The notes under the pieces were generated by a model, which saw only the letters and a program-made list of their open reading frames with translations, ran no database searches and was not told where the DNA came from. Of a stretch of 64,000 nucleotides of DNA, positions 16,397 through 27,444 are shown one piece after another. The DNA is from Sphingomonas sp. S-NIH.Pt15_0812. Lineage in GTDB: Bacteria; Pseudomonadota; Alphaproteobacteria; Sphingomonadales; Sphingomonadaceae. How positions within the stretch are numbered: position 1 is the first letter of the stretch; every line of letters starts with the position of its first letter. The translations under genes and the position numbers were made by a program. The DNA lies in contig NZ_QLJH01000014.1 of NCBI RefSeq assembly GCF_003951315.1, forward strand, positions 1 to 64,000. Reading direction: 5' to 3'.

Positions 16397-17755
16397 TCAG
16401 GCGAGCATCCCCAGCGGGTTCTCGACCAGCTCCTTGAACATCTTCATCAGCTCGGCGCCATCGGCCCCGTCGATCGCGCGATGGTCGAAGCTGCCGGTCG
16501 CCGACATCACGGTCGCCACGGCGAGCTGGTCGTCGATGACATAGGGGCGCTTCTCGCCCGCGCCGATCGCCAGGATCATGCCCTGGGGCGGATTGATGAC
16601 CGCCTCGAACTGCTTGATCCCGAACATGCCCATGTTCGAGATGGAGGCGGTGCCGCCCTGGAATTCCTCCGGCTTCAGCTTGTTGTCGCGCGCGCGGGCG
16701 GCCAGATCCTTCACCGCGGTCGAGATCGACGACAGCGAGCGCGTGTCCGCCCCGGTCACGATCGGCGTGATCAGGCCGGACGGCGTCGATACCGCGACCG
16801 AGATGTCGGCGCGCTGGAAGCTGATCAGCTGGTCGGGCGTGAACATCACGTTGCACTTGGGCACCGCCATCAGCGACACGCCCAGCGCCTTCACCAGCAT
16901 GTCGTTGACCGACAGCTTGACGCCGCGGCTGGCCAGCGAGGCGTTCAGCTCGCCGCGCAGCTTGAGCAGCGCGTCGAGGCGCACGTCCACCGTCAGGTAG
17001 ATGTGCGGCACCTGCTGCTTCGATTCGGTCAGGCGACGCGCGATCGTCTTGCGCATGTTGCTGAGCTTCGTCGCCTCGTGCGGGATGTCCGGCACGGCGG
17101 CGGGCTTGGGCGCGGGGGCCGGTGCCGCGGCGGCGGCCAGCGCCTCGGCGGCGGGCTGCGTCGCGGGGGCGGATGCGGCCTTGGCGGGGGCGGTGCCGGG
17201 CTTGGCAGCCTCGACATCCGCCTTGACGATGCGGCCGTTCGGACCCGAGCCGGTCAGGCTGGACAGGTCCAGGCCCTTCTGCGCGGCGATGCGGCGGGCG
17301 AGCGGGCTGGCGATGGCGCGGCCATTGCCGGTCCGGCTGCCCGAATCGTCGGACAGGGCGGGCTTGCCGTGATCCTCGGCCTGCTCGACCGTGCGGTCGA
17401 ACGGCTTGGCCTCGCTGCCGGTCTTGTTGGGATCGGTCGGGTCGGTCGGCATCGGCTTGGCGGGGGCGGGCGTCTCCGACTTGGTCGGCGCCTGCACCGA
17501 CGCGGCGTCCTCGCCCTCCTCGGCCAGGATCGCGATGACGGTGCCGACCTTCACATTGTCGCTGCCCTCGGCGATCAGGATCCTGGCGATCACGCCCTCA
17601 TCCACCGCCTCGAACTCCATCGTGGCCTTGTCCGTCTCGATCTCGGCCATGATGTCGCCGGATTTAACGGTGTCCCCTTCCTTCACCAACCATTTGGCAA
17701 GCGTGCCTTCCTCCATCGTCGGCGAAAGCGCGGGCATCTTGATCTCGATCGACAT
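16397..17755 (-). CDS. pdhC: Pyruvate dehydrogenase complex dihydrolipoamide acetyltransferase (E2)
   Basis: E2 forms the core of the pyruvate dehydrogenase complex and passes acetyl groups to CoA. The 452-residue protein has one lipoyl domain ([10 protein letters not shown], lipoyl-Lys43), a Pro/Ala linker, an E3-binding domain ([19 protein letters not shown], about residues 150-185), an Ala/Pro linker rich in APAPKPAA, and a catalytic domain ending in [15 protein letters not shown] with the active His. The SD GAGGA precedes the ATG at 17755; an in-frame TTG 12 bases upstream is not used. The architecture with a single lipoyl domain is usual in alphaproteobacteria. Confidence 0.95.
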   Translation of the reverse strand: MSIEIKMPALSPTMEEGTLAKWLVKEGDTVKSGDIMAEIETDKATMEFEAVDEGVIARILIAEGSDNVKVGTVIAILAEEGEDAASVQAPTKSETPAPAKPMPTDPTDPNKTGSEAKPFDRTVEQAEDHGKPALSDDSGSRTGNGRAIASPLARRIAAQKGLDLSSLTGSGPNGRIVKADVEAAKPGTAPAKAASAPATQPAAEALAAAAAPAPAPKPAAVPDIPHEATKLSNMRKTIARRLTESKQQVPHIYLTVDVRLDALLKLRGELNASLASRGVKLSVNDMLVKALGVSLMAVPKCNVMFTPDQLISFQRADISVAVSTPSGLITPIVTGADTRSLSSISTAVKDLAARARDNKLKPEEFQGGTASISNMGMFGIKQFEAVINPPQGMILAIGAGEKRPYVIDDQLAVATVMSATGSFDHRAIDGADGAELMKMFKELVENPLGMLA

Positions 17756-17866
17756 GAAGGTCCTCAAGGCATTCCGTAGCGGCGACCGTCTCTTGCCGCG
17801 TCAGGCCGCCGGGTCAAGCCCGACGCCCCTTGCGTCGCATCCATCCAGGCCCCACACCCTGGCCGC

Positions 17867-18322
17867 ATGCGCATCTATCTGGTGGTGGTCGACGACAGTC
17901 CCGAGGCGGAAATCGCCTTGCGTTTCGCCGCGCGCCGCGCCGTGAAGACGGGCGGTGGCGTCAATATCCTGTCGATCCTGCCGCCGCAGGAATTCATCGC
18001 GTTCGGCGGCGTGCAGGCGACGATGGAGGCGGAAGCGCGCCAACAGGCCGAGGCGGTGGTCGGCGTGGCGGCCGGCGCGATCGTCCGCGAATCGGGCCTG
18101 CGCCCCACCATCACGGTGCGCGAGGGCGACGCGCCCAAGGTGATCCGCGAGATCATCGACGCCGATCCGCAGATCGCCGCCCTGGTGCTGGGCGCGGCAC
18201 CCACCGGCGCGCCGGGCGAGCTGATCAGCCATTTCGCCGGCACCGATGCAGGCGCGCTGCCGGTACCGGTCATGATCATCCCCGGATCGCTGACCCCGGA
18301 GCAGATCGACCGGCTGAGCTGA
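17867..18322 (+). CDS. Universal stress protein (UspA-like)
   Basis: This 151-residue protein has the UspA fold pattern: an N-terminal YLVVVDDSPEAEIALRFAA strand-helix with the conserved Asp, a central amphipathic region, and a C-terminal ALVLGAAPTGAPGELISHFAG followed by PVPVMIIPG. The full ATP-binding motif of the UspFG type is not clear (GAAPTGAPG in place of G2xG9xGS), so nucleotide binding is uncertain. It is divergent from pdhC across about 110 bases and stands alone on its strand before the peptidase gene. Confidence 0.87.
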   Translation: MRIYLVVVDDSPEAEIALRFAARRAVKTGGGVNILSILPPQEFIAFGGVQATMEAEARQQAEAVVGVAAGAIVRESGLRPTITVREGDAPKVIREIIDADPQIAALVLGAAPTGAPGELISHFAGTDAGALPVPVMIIPGSLTPEQIDRLS

Positions 18323-18390
18323 TCCGGCGGAAGGCGGCCCTGATCGCAACGACTTGAGCGTCGGACCAGGCTGCGGCATGTCCTGGTCCC

Positions 18391-19653
18391 ATGCCCATCC
18401 TCCTCGCCCTCGCCGCGGCCGCCGCCGCGCCCGCCCCGTCTCCCGAACGCCTCAAGGCCGATGTCGCCGCGATGGTCGGCTTCGGCACGCGCCACACCGC
18501 CTCCACCACCACCGATCCGAAGCGCGGCATCGGCGCGGCGCGCGACTGGGCTGCCGGGCGCTTCGCGGAGATCGCGCGCGGCTGCGGCGGGTGCATCACG
18601 GTCGAGCGGATCGAGCGCCGCTTCACCGGCCCGCGCGCGCCGACCGGCGTGGTGGTGCAGGACGTGCTGGGCATCCAGCGCGGCCGCGATCCCGACCGGG
18701 TGGTGATCGTCGGCGCGCATATCGACAGCCGGGTCACCGACGTGATGGACACGACCAGCGACGCGCCGGGCGCGAACGACGACGCATCGGGCGTCGCCCT
18801 GGTGCTGGAGGCGGCGCGAATCCTGTCGAAGCAGAAATTCGACGCGACCATCGTCTATGCGGTGTTCTCCGGCGAGGAACAGGGCCTGTGGGGCGCGACG
18901 CTGCTGGCGGACACGGCCAAGGCGCGCGGCTGGCAGGTGTCGGCGATGCTCAACAACGACATCGTCGGCAACACCATCGGCCAGGGCAATGTGCGCGAAT
19001 CGCGCTGGGTCCGCGTCTTTTCCGAGGGCATCCGCTCATCGGAAGACGAGGCGCAACAGATGGTCCGACGCGGCAATGGCGGCGAGGATGACGGCCCCAG
19101 CCGCGCGCTCGCCAAGGCGATCGACGGCGTCGCCGCGCGTGGCCGGTTCGGACTCGACGTGTTCCTAGACCGGCGGCCCGACCGATTCGGGCGCGGCGGC
19201 GATCACGAGCCGTTTTTGAAGCTCGGCTATCCGGCGGTGCGATTCTCCGTCGCCAACGAGAATTGGGACGCGCAGCATCAGGACCTGCGCACCGAGAAGG
19301 GCGTGGTCTATGGCGATACGATCGACCGGATGGACTTTCCCTATCTGGCCAAGGTGACGGCGATCAACATCGCGACGCTCGCCCGCCTGGCCGGCGCCCC
19401 CGCCGCACCGGCGAACGTGACGATCTCGGGCGCGCTGTCGCGCGACACGCAGGTGAGTTGGCCCGCCGTGCCGGGCGCGACCGGCTACCGCGTCCATTGG
19501 CGGCGCAACGACCGGACCGACTGGACCGAGAGCCGCGACGTGGCCGACACCAAGGCGCTGCTGGCGCAGGTGCCGGTCGACGATCACGTCGTCGGCGTAT
19601 CGGCGCTGGCGGCGGACGGGTCGGAGAGCCTGGTCACCTTCGGCGGCCGCTGA
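18391..19653 (+). CDS. M28 family zinc peptidase with C-terminal fibronectin III-like domain
   Basis: This 420-residue secreted metallopeptidase has a short hydrophobic N-terminus that looks like a signal peptide, then the M28 zinc ligands in order: VGAHIDSR (His), PGANDDASG (Asp), FSGEEQGL (Glu), NNDIVGN (Asp) and GDHEPF (His). A C-terminal segment from about residue 330, with VTISGALS...VSWPAVPGATGYRVHW, is a fibronectin type III-like module. M28 enzymes are aminopeptidases or carboxypeptidases; the specificity is unknown. The 3' end overlaps the converging Pro-rich gene by 20 bases. Confidence 0.88.
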   Translation: MPILLALAAAAAAPAPSPERLKADVAAMVGFGTRHTASTTTDPKRGIGAARDWAAGRFAEIARGCGGCITVERIERRFTGPRAPTGVVVQDVLGIQRGRDPDRVVIVGAHIDSRVTDVMDTTSDAPGANDDASGVALVLEAARILSKQKFDATIVYAVFSGEEQGLWGATLLADTAKARGWQVSAMLNNDIVGNTIGQGNVRESRWVRVFSEGIRSSEDEAQQMVRRGNGGEDDGPSRALAKAIDGVAARGRFGLDVFLDRRPDRFGRGGDHEPFLKLGYPAVRFSVANENWDAQHQDLRTEKGVVYGDTIDRMDFPYLAKVTAINIATLARLAGAPAAPANVTISGALSRDTQVSWPAVPGATGYRVHWRRNDRTDWTESRDVADTKALLAQVPVDDHVVGVSALAADGSESLVTFGGR

Positions 19654-20002
19654 CCGCACGACGCGGACGGCGCGGCGGCGATGGATCGGCATAGATGTCG
19701 GTCGTCATGGCCGTCGTCCCGTCCTCCGCCGCGCGCGTGCGGGAACCGGTCGCCGCGGTCGTGGTGGTGACGGTCGCGCCGGGCGTCGCGTCCCGCCGGC
19801 CGGAGCGCACCTCGGGCAGCGGTGGCGGTGCCAGGGGTGGCGGCTCGACCGGCTCGCCCCGCCAGTCGAGCAGCACGACGACCGGCGGCACGGGATAGCC
19901 GGCCTGCCCGCCCGGTGGAGGAGGCGGTGGCGGTCCGGCCTGCCGCGCCATCGCCGGGGTGGCTGCGAACAGCGCCACCAGGCTCCAGCATTTCCCCTTC
20001 AT
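19634..20002 (-). CDS. Small exported proline-rich protein
   Basis: This 122-residue protein begins with a clear signal peptide (KGKCWSLVALFAATPAMA) followed by GPPPPPPPGGQAGYPVPP and a Pro/Arg/Thr-rich remainder. I do not recognise a family. The start at 20002 is chosen because AGGA lies about 8 bases upstream; ATGs at 20008 and 20011 are too close to that site. It overlaps the end of the converging M28 peptidase by 20 bases. Low complexity means the C-terminal half could be weakly conserved. Confidence 0.55.
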   Translation of the reverse strand: MKGKCWSLVALFAATPAMARQAGPPPPPPPGGQAGYPVPPVVVLLDWRGEPVEPPPLAPPPLPEVRSGRRDATPGATVTTTTAATGSRTRAAEDGTTAMTTDIYADPSPPRRPRRAVSGRRR

Positions 20003-20124
20003 GCGCATCATCCTGCGATCCCGTTGCGACGCGGGAGTGTAGCGGACCCGCGACACGGGGGAAGCGCGACGGCGGTCCCGATCCGGGGCACGGAACCGCC
20101 AGTCGCCCCCGCAACTGGCAGCGT

Positions 20125-20604
20125 TCAGAGACGCGTCGAGAGCAGCGCCGCCAGCGCCTCGCACCCGGCGGCATCCTCCGCGTCGAAGCGGCCGGGTTCC
20201 GGGCTGTCGAGGTCGATCACGCCCAGCACCGCGCCGTCGCGGACGATCGGCACGACCAGTTCGGACCGGCTGGCCGCGTCGCAGGCGATATGGCCGGGAA
20301 AGGCATGGACATCGGCCACCACCTGCGTCTCGCCGCTGGCGGCGGCGGTGCCGCACACGCCCTTGCCGAGCGGAATGCGGATGCACGCCGCCTTGCCCTG
20401 GAACGGCCCGAGCACCAGCTCGCCCGCGACCATGCGATAGAATCCCGCCCAGTTCAGGTCGGGCAGATATTGCCATAGCAAGGCCGAGGCATTGGCCATG
20501 TTGGCGACCGCGTCGGCTTCGCCGGCGGTCAGCGCGTCGAGCGCGGCGTGGAGGTCATGATAGAGGTCCGCCTTGCTGCCGGACGAAATGTCGAACTGGT
20601 ACAT
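20125..20604 (-). CDS. msrC: Free methionine-(R)-sulfoxide reductase (GAF domain)
   Basis: This 159-residue GAF-domain enzyme reduces free methionine-R-sulfoxide using cysteine chemistry and thioredoxin. All three family cysteines are present: CIRIPLGKGVCG (two) and AFPGHIACDAASRSELVVP (one), with DLDSPEPGRFD near the C-terminus. The length matches the family. It lies head-to-tail with arfB and an RluA-type gene on the minus strand, though the gaps suggest separate control. It probably contributes to oxidative stress repair. Confidence 0.92.
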   Translation of the reverse strand: MYQFDISSGSKADLYHDLHAALDALTAGEADAVANMANASALLWQYLPDLNWAGFYRMVAGELVLGPFQGKAACIRIPLGKGVCGTAAASGETQVVADVHAFPGHIACDAASRSELVVPIVRDGAVLGVIDLDSPEPGRFDAEDAAGCEALAALLSTRL

Positions 20605-20643
20605 CCCGCCTATCTAAGAGCCGGTATGCAGGACCGCCAGCGG

Positions 20644-21066
20644 TCAGTCGCGTACCTTGCCGCGCCCCGCCTTGACCGCCGATCGCCGCGCCTTGCCCTC
20701 GACCCGCCGGGTCTGGGAAGCGCGGGTCGGCTTGGTCGGGCGACGCTTCTTGGGCACGATCGTCGCCTCGCGGATCAGCTCGACCAGCCGCTCGCGCACC
20801 TCCTGCCGGTTGAGCAGTTGCGAGCGCGCGCCCTCGCTGCGCAGCACCAGCACGCCGTCGCGGGTCAGCCGCGATCCCGCCAGCACCGCCAGCCGCGCCT
20901 TCACCGCGTCGGGCAGGCTGGGCGAGTTCGCCACGTCGAAGCGCAGCAGCACCGCGCTGTCGGTGGTGTTCACATGCTGCCCGCCCGGCCCGGAGGCGCG
21001 GGTATAGGATTCTTGCAGCTCGTCGCTGTCGATCCAGATCGCGCGGGTGACGGGAATGCCGACCAT
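20644..21066 (-). CDS. arfB: Peptidyl-tRNA hydrolase ArfB (ribosome rescue)
   Basis: ArfB rescues ribosomes stalled at mRNA ends by hydrolysing peptidyl-tRNA in the A site. The 140-residue protein has the catalytic GGQ (28-30) inside [15 protein letters not shown] and a highly basic C-terminal tail (KKRRPTKPTRASQTRR...KARRSAVKAGRGK) that in ArfB enters the empty mRNA channel. The short length and tail separate it from release factors. The ATG at 21066 removes a spurious upstream extension. It ends 39 bases before the msrC start region and follows the RluA-type gene after 7 bases. Confidence 0.93.
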   Translation of the reverse strand: MVGIPVTRAIWIDSDELQESYTRASGPGGQHVNTTDSAVLLRFDVANSPSLPDAVKARLAVLAGSRLTRDGVLVLRSEGARSQLLNRQEVRERLVELIREATIVPKKRRPTKPTRASQTRRVEGKARRSAVKAGRGKVRD

Positions 21067-21073
21067 CGCCGCC

Positions 21074-21748
21074 TCAATCCGCCAGGACGGGCCAGGCTCC
21101 GAATCGCTCTGGCAGGGGAGCCACCGCCTTGATCGACTCCTTGCCCGGCCGCTGCACGACCAGTTCGGCGGCGTGGAGCAACATGCCCTGCCCGCCCGCC
21201 TGGTTCGCGGCGACCCGGCGCGCGCGGCCATAGACGGGGTCGCCCACCACCGGCACGTTCAGGCCGCTGGCGGCATGGACGCGGATCTGGTGCGTGCGTC
21301 CCGTCTCCGGCCGAAACTCGACCAGGGTGCGGCCATCCTGTTCCGCCAGCGCGCGCCAGTGCGTGCGCGACGGCTTGCCATCGGGAGCGCCGACCATCCG
21401 CCAGCCCGACTCGGCGCTGCTGACCTTGGCGAGCGGCAGGTCGATCAGGCCGTCGCCGGTCACCACCCCGTCCAGCACCGCCCAATAGCGTTTCTCGACC
21501 GTGCCATTCTCGAACGCCTGCTGGAATCGCGCGCCCGCCTTGGGATTGCGTGCGAGCAGCAGGCAGCCGCTGGTGTCGCGGTCCAGCCGGTGCACCGGCG
21601 TCGGCCAGCGCTGGAAGCCGAAGCGCAACGACTCGAGATGGTTCTCCAGGCTGATGGTGCCGTCGCGCGGTGGATCGACGGGCAGGCCGGCGGGCTTGTC
21701 GATGACGAGCGCCTCGCCGTCGATGAAAAGGATACGTTCGGGGTCCAT
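21074..21748 (-). CDS. RluA family RNA pseudouridine synthase
   Basis: This 224-residue enzyme isomerises uridine in rRNA or tRNA. It carries the catalytic-Asp motif PVHRLDRDTSGCLLLAR (about residues 54-70), IDKPAGLPVDPP near 16, and the C-terminal ETGRTHQIRVHAAS. An S4 domain is absent, which suits the RluA/RluE-like short branch, but the target site cannot be named. The ATG at 21748 has an AAGGA-type ribosome site and fits the family; the frame extends to 21781 but that start would overlap the divergent peptidase leader. It is followed by arfB after 7 bases. Confidence 0.9.
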   Translation of the reverse strand: MDPERILFIDGEALVIDKPAGLPVDPPRDGTISLENHLESLRFGFQRWPTPVHRLDRDTSGCLLLARNPKAGARFQQAFENGTVEKRYWAVLDGVVTGDGLIDLPLAKVSSAESGWRMVGAPDGKPSRTHWRALAEQDGRTLVEFRPETGRTHQIRVHAASGLNVPVVGDPVYGRARRVAANQAGGQGMLLHAAELVVQRPGKESIKAVAPLPERFGAWPVLAD

Positions 21749-21798
21749 GACTGTGGTCCTTGCCACCGCCGCGACGCCCATGCCAGAGGCGCGCGGCC

Positions 21799-22521
21799 AT
21801 GCTCGCCTTTCTGCTCGCCCAGGCGGTGACGCCCGCCGCCCTGCCCGCCGTCGATCCGATCGCGACGGACGGACGGCTCTACGGCCATTTCCGCTATGGC
21901 GACGCGCCGCCGGGCGATCTGGTCGCGGCTCCGCCCGGCTTCGGCATCCACGCCTGCATGCTCCGGCGCGAGATGATCCCCGACCTGACCCGGCTGATCG
22001 CCGCCGCCGACGCCGCCTTGGGGCCGGGCGCGATCCGCGGCCTGTCCTGCCACCGGGGCGTGCTGCGCCAGGGCAGCGTGTTCGCGCGGGGCGGCGCGGG
22101 GCCGACCGCGGCGGACCGGGCGATCTCGGTCGCGCCGCCGGGGCATAGCGAGCATAGCACCGGCTTCGCGCTCGACTTCGCGGTGCGCCCCTCGCACGGC
22201 TGTCCCGATGCGGAGGCGTGCATGGCCGCCACGCCGCAGGCGCGCTGGCTGCACGATCATGCGCCGCGCTACGGTTTCGAGCTCAGCTTCCCGACGGGCA
22301 ACCAGCAGAATGTGAAATGGGAACCGTGGCACTGGCGCTGGGTCGGCACCACCGCCGCCACGCCGGGCGCGGCGCGCGCGCGCTTCCTGTTCGCCAGGGC
22401 GCGCGCCAGCTACCCGGCCGATCCGGGCATCTACCCGCCGCTCGACCTGCGCCTGAGCGGCCAGCCCGCCCCGCCCGTCCGCGCGTCTCCGCCGCCGACA
22501 AGGAAAAAGCGGCGTCGCTGA
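21799..22521 (+). CDS. M15 family D-alanyl-D-alanine carboxypeptidase (VanY-like)
   Basis: This 240-residue exported protein starts with a short hydrophobic leader and has the VanY/M15 zinc site: GHSEHSTGFALDFAV (HxxxxxxD) near residue 120 and WEPWHWRWVG (Glu and His) near 178. The enzyme trims the terminal D-Ala from peptidoglycan peptides. An ACMLRRE segment and two further cysteines (SCHRG, GCPDAEAC) could form disulfides in the periplasm. The C-terminus is Pro/Arg-rich. The SD AGAGGCG lies about 9 bases before the ATG at 21799. Confidence 0.88.
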   Translation: MLAFLLAQAVTPAALPAVDPIATDGRLYGHFRYGDAPPGDLVAAPPGFGIHACMLRREMIPDLTRLIAAADAALGPGAIRGLSCHRGVLRQGSVFARGGAGPTAADRAISVAPPGHSEHSTGFALDFAVRPSHGCPDAEACMAATPQARWLHDHAPRYGFELSFPTGNQQNVKWEPWHWRWVGTTAATPGAARARFLFARARASYPADPGIYPPLDLRLSGQPAPPVRASPPPTRKKRRR

Positions 22522-22569
22522 ACCAGCGCTTGCTTGTCGTGTCGGCGCGCAGGCGTTAGCGGCAGGGCC

Positions 22570-23970
22570 ATGCGCTATACCAGCACTCGCGGCACCGCGC
22601 CGATCGTCGATTTCCGGGCCGCCACGCTCGCCGGGCTCGCCGCCGATGGCGGACTTTACGTGCCCGAGACCTGGCCGACGCTCGACCGCGATTCGATCGC
22701 GGCGCTCGCCGGCCTCTCCTATGCGGAGACGGCGGCACGGGTGATGGCGCCGTTCGTCGGCGATGCGCTGGGCGCGGACGACCTCCGCGCGCTGTGCGAG
22801 ACCGCCTATGGCCGCTTCTCGCACGCGGCGGTGACGCCGCTCGTCCAGCTCGACCATGACCAGTGGCTGCTGGAGCTGTTCCACGGTCCGACACTGGCGT
22901 TCAAGGACGTGGCGCTGCAACTGCTCGGCCTGTTCTTCGAGCGGTTCCTGACCGGCACCGACAAGCATCTGACGATCATCGGCGCGACCAGCGGCGATAC
23001 CGGGTCGGCGGCGATCGACGCGGTGGCGGGCCGCGCGGGCGTGGACATCTTCATGCTCCACCCGATGGGCCGCGTGTCGGAGGTGCAGCGGCGCCAGATG
23101 ACGACGGTGCTGGCCCCCAATGTCTTCAACATCGCGATCGACGGCGATTTCGACCAGGCCCAGGCGCTGGTGAAGGCGGCCTTCGCCGACCGGGCGATGG
23201 CGGATCGCTACGCGCTGTCGGCGGTCAACTCGATCAACTGGGCACGGCTGATGGCGCAGGTGGTCTATTATTTCTACGCCGCCGTCCGCCTCGGCGCGCC
23301 GGAACGGGCGGTCGCCTTCTCGGTGCCGACGGGCAATTTCGGCGACGTCTTCGCCGGCTATGTCGCGGCGAAGATGGGCCTGCCGGTCGCCAAGCTGGTG
23401 GTGGCGACCAACGTCAACGACATCCTCCACCGCGCCCTGTCGGCCGGCGACTATTCCAAGGCGGGCGTGCAGCAGACCGCGACGCCGTCGATGGACATCC
23501 AGGTGTCGTCCAATTTCGAGCGACTGTTGTTCGACCTGGGCGGCCGCGACGGCGCCGCGCTGGCGGCGCAGATGCAGGGCTTCGAGCGGGACGGCGCGCT
23601 CCGCCTGACCAATGCGCAGCGCGAGGGCGCGGCGGCGCTGTTCACCAGCGAGCGGGTCGATGCCGACGAGATGACGATGGCGATGCGCTGGTCGTCGGAG
23701 GCGGCCGGCCAGGTGATCGATCCGCACACCGCAATCGGCCTGGCCGCCGCGCGCCGCGTCGCGACGGCGGTCGATGCGCCGATGGTGACGCTCGCCACCG
23801 CGCATCCGGCGAAGTTCGGCGATGCGGTGGAGCGCGCGGTCGGCAGCCGGCCGACGCTGCCGGCGCGGGTCGGCGACCTGTTCGACCGCGAGGAACGCTA
23901 TACCAGCCTGCCCGCCGATCTGTCGGTCATCGCCGGCTTCATCGCCGAACACGCAACGCCGTCCGCATGA
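22570..23970 (+). CDS. thrC: Threonine synthase
   Basis: ThrC converts O-phosphohomoserine to threonine with PLP. The 466-residue protein has the PLP-lysine motif HGPTLAFKDVALQ (Lys112), the phosphate-binding GATSGDTGSAAI near 145, and FSVPTGNFGDVFAGY and TNVNDILHR further on. It belongs to the type II (bacterial/fungal) group by length and N-terminal MRYTSTRG. The ATG at 22570 is preceded by GGCAGGGCC. The stop overlaps the methyltransferase start (ATGA), so both are read from one mRNA. Confidence 0.95.
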   Translation: MRYTSTRGTAPIVDFRAATLAGLAADGGLYVPETWPTLDRDSIAALAGLSYAETAARVMAPFVGDALGADDLRALCETAYGRFSHAAVTPLVQLDHDQWLLELFHGPTLAFKDVALQLLGLFFERFLTGTDKHLTIIGATSGDTGSAAIDAVAGRAGVDIFMLHPMGRVSEVQRRQMTTVLAPNVFNIAIDGDFDQAQALVKAAFADRAMADRYALSAVNSINWARLMAQVVYYFYAAVRLGAPERAVAFSVPTGNFGDVFAGYVAAKMGLPVAKLVVATNVNDILHRALSAGDYSKAGVQQTATPSMDIQVSSNFERLLFDLGGRDGAALAAQMQGFERDGALRLTNAQREGAAALFTSERVDADEMTMAMRWSSEAAGQVIDPHTAIGLAAARRVATAVDAPMVTLATAHPAKFGDAVERAVGSRPTLPARVGDLFDREERYTSLPADLSVIAGFIAEHATPSA

Positions 23971-24836
23971 TGCTCGGCACGCTGATCGGGGAGCCCTGGG
24001 CCGATTACGGACTGGTCGACAGCGGCCATGGCCGCAAGCTGGAACGCTATGGCCGCTTCCGCTTCGTCCGCCCCGAGCCGCAGGCGATGTGGGCGCCGGC
24101 CAAGCCCGACTGGACGTTCGACGGCGAGTTCGTGCCCGGCTCGGACGAGGAGGGCGGCGGCCGCTGGCAGTTCGACCAGCCGGTGCCGCGCGACGGCTGG
24201 GGGATGCGCTGGGACGATGTGCGCTTCACCGCGCAGACCACCCCCTTCCGCCATCTGGGCTTCTTCCCGGACATGGCGCCGGTATGGAGTTGGATGCGCG
24301 AGCGGCTGGACGGCTTGGAGACGGCCGACTGCATGAACCTGTTCGGCTATACAGGCGTCGGCACGCTGTCGCTGGCGAGCAAGGGCGCGCGGATGGTGCA
24401 TGTCGATGCCTCCAAGAAATCGGTGGAGGCGGCGCGCGCCAATGCCGCGCTGTCCGGGCTGGACGCCGCGCCGGTGCGCTGGATCATCGACGACGCCGCC
24501 AAGTTCACCGCGCGCGAGGTGCGGCGCGGCCGCCGCTATGACGGCATCCTGCTCGACCCGCCCAAATATGGCCGCGGGCCGGAGGGCGAGATCTGGCGGC
24601 TGGAGGAGGATCTGCCCCGCCTGATCGCCGATTGCCGCCAGCTGCTGGACGAGAATTCGCGCTTCCTGTTCCTCACCGTCTATGCGGTGCGGATGTCGGC
24701 GCTGGCGATCGGCGAGATGCTGCGCCAGCTCTTCGCCGACCTGCCCGGCACGGTCGAGGCGGGCGAACTGGGCGTGCGCGAGGAAGCGCGCGGGCTGACG
24801 CTGCCGCCCGCGATCTGGGCGCGCTGGTCCCGCTGA
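23967..24836 (+). CDS. Class I SAM-dependent methyltransferase (RlmI/YccW-like)
   Basis: This 289-residue methyltransferase has motif I NLFGYTGVGTLSLA (about residue 117), an acidic DASKKSVEAARANA and the catalytic-type motif ILLDPPKYGRGPEG near 195, as in RlmI/RlmK-like RNA methyltransferases. A PUA domain is missing; instead the first 100 residues form a family-specific N-terminal domain. An rRNA target is likely but unproven. Start codons at 23967 and 23970 are both possible; the first overlaps the thrC stop. Confidence 0.85.
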   Translation: MMLGTLIGEPWADYGLVDSGHGRKLERYGRFRFVRPEPQAMWAPAKPDWTFDGEFVPGSDEEGGGRWQFDQPVPRDGWGMRWDDVRFTAQTTPFRHLGFFPDMAPVWSWMRERLDGLETADCMNLFGYTGVGTLSLASKGARMVHVDASKKSVEAARANAALSGLDAAPVRWIIDDAAKFTAREVRRGRRYDGILLDPPKYGRGPEGEIWRLEEDLPRLIADCRQLLDENSRFLFLTVYAVRMSALAIGEMLRQLFADLPGTVEAGELGVREEARGLTLPPAIWARWSR

Positions 24837-24884
24837 GCGCGTGGCGGCTGGCCCTGGCGGATGGCAGCGGCTAGGGTCGCGCGT

Positions 24885-25622
24885 ATGAGCCAGTCGACCA
24901 CCGCCACCGCTTCGCAACCCGGAACCAGCCTGCTGCCCGATGGCGGCGTCGGCGTCATCACCACCATGCACCTGGTGCTGATCGCCCTGGTCGCGGTGGC
25001 GGCGATCGCGATCATCCTGGTCGGGATACGCCGCAAGCGTCAGCGGACCCTGGCCGAGCGCCAGGTCGCGCATAATGCGCGCGAAGCGGGGGTGAGCGAA
25101 GGATCGGTAGAGCCGGTCGCGGAAACCCCGCTTGCGCCGTCGCCGTCGCCGGCCGTGCCTGCCGTGTCACCCCCGGCCGCCCCGGTGCCGGCCCCTCAGC
25201 CCGTCGCCCGACCCATTCCGGTCGAACCCGAACAGCCGGCCGCGACCGATCCGCTCGCCGACGAACCCATCGCCGCCGCCGCGCCGCTGGCGGCCAGCCC
25301 GGCGACCATCGCGCCGGCACCGGTGCCCGCCACGCCAGAGCCGGCCACGCCCGAGCCGACCGCCGACCCCGCCCCCAATCCCACCGACGCCCCGGTCTCG
25401 CTGCTCAAGGGCCTGGGTCCCAAGCTGGTCGCGCGGCTGGGCGAACTGGGCATCGCCACGGTCGGCCAGATGGCGGCCCTGGACGAGGATGGCGCCACCC
25501 GGCTCGACGCGCAGCTCGGCCCCTTTTCCGGCCGCATGACCCGCGACCGCTGGATCGAGCAGGCACGCTTCCTGGCGGCGGGCGACATCGCCGGGTTCGA
25601 GGCGGTGTTCGGAAAGCTGTAG
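24885..25622 (+). CDS. Membrane-anchored helix-hairpin-helix protein with Pro/Ala linker
   Basis: This 245-residue protein has one transmembrane helix (about residues 28-49), a basic stop-transfer patch RRKRQR, a 110-residue Pro/Ala-rich linker and a C-terminal helix-hairpin-helix domain (SLLKGLGPKLVARLGELGI near 180). That C-terminal domain resembles the HhH modules found in DNA-binding proteins and in ribosomal-protein-L21-like fusions. The layout suggests a DNA or nucleoprotein contact held at the membrane, which is inference. It stands alone after the methyltransferase gene. Confidence 0.75.
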   Translation: MSQSTTATASQPGTSLLPDGGVGVITTMHLVLIALVAVAAIAIILVGIRRKRQRTLAERQVAHNAREAGVSEGSVEPVAETPLAPSPSPAVPAVSPPAAPVPAPQPVARPIPVEPEQPAATDPLADEPIAAAAPLAASPATIAPAPVPATPEPATPEPTADPAPNPTDAPVSLLKGLGPKLVARLGELGIATVGQMAALDEDGATRLDAQLGPFSGRMTRDRWIEQARFLAAGDIAGFEAVFGKL

Positions 25623-25699
25623 GTCCGAAACCCACCCGGTCTTCGCCGGGCTGGATCAAGGGCGCGGCAATATCGCGCCAAAGGAAGAGCCCTCGCCGC

Positions 25700-27379
<1,680 letters not shown>

Positions 27380-27444
27380 CCGTCTCTCCGCTTGGTCTTG
27401 TTGCCTGCCGTCACTATGGAGGCGACAAGTCAGAGGGAAAAGCC

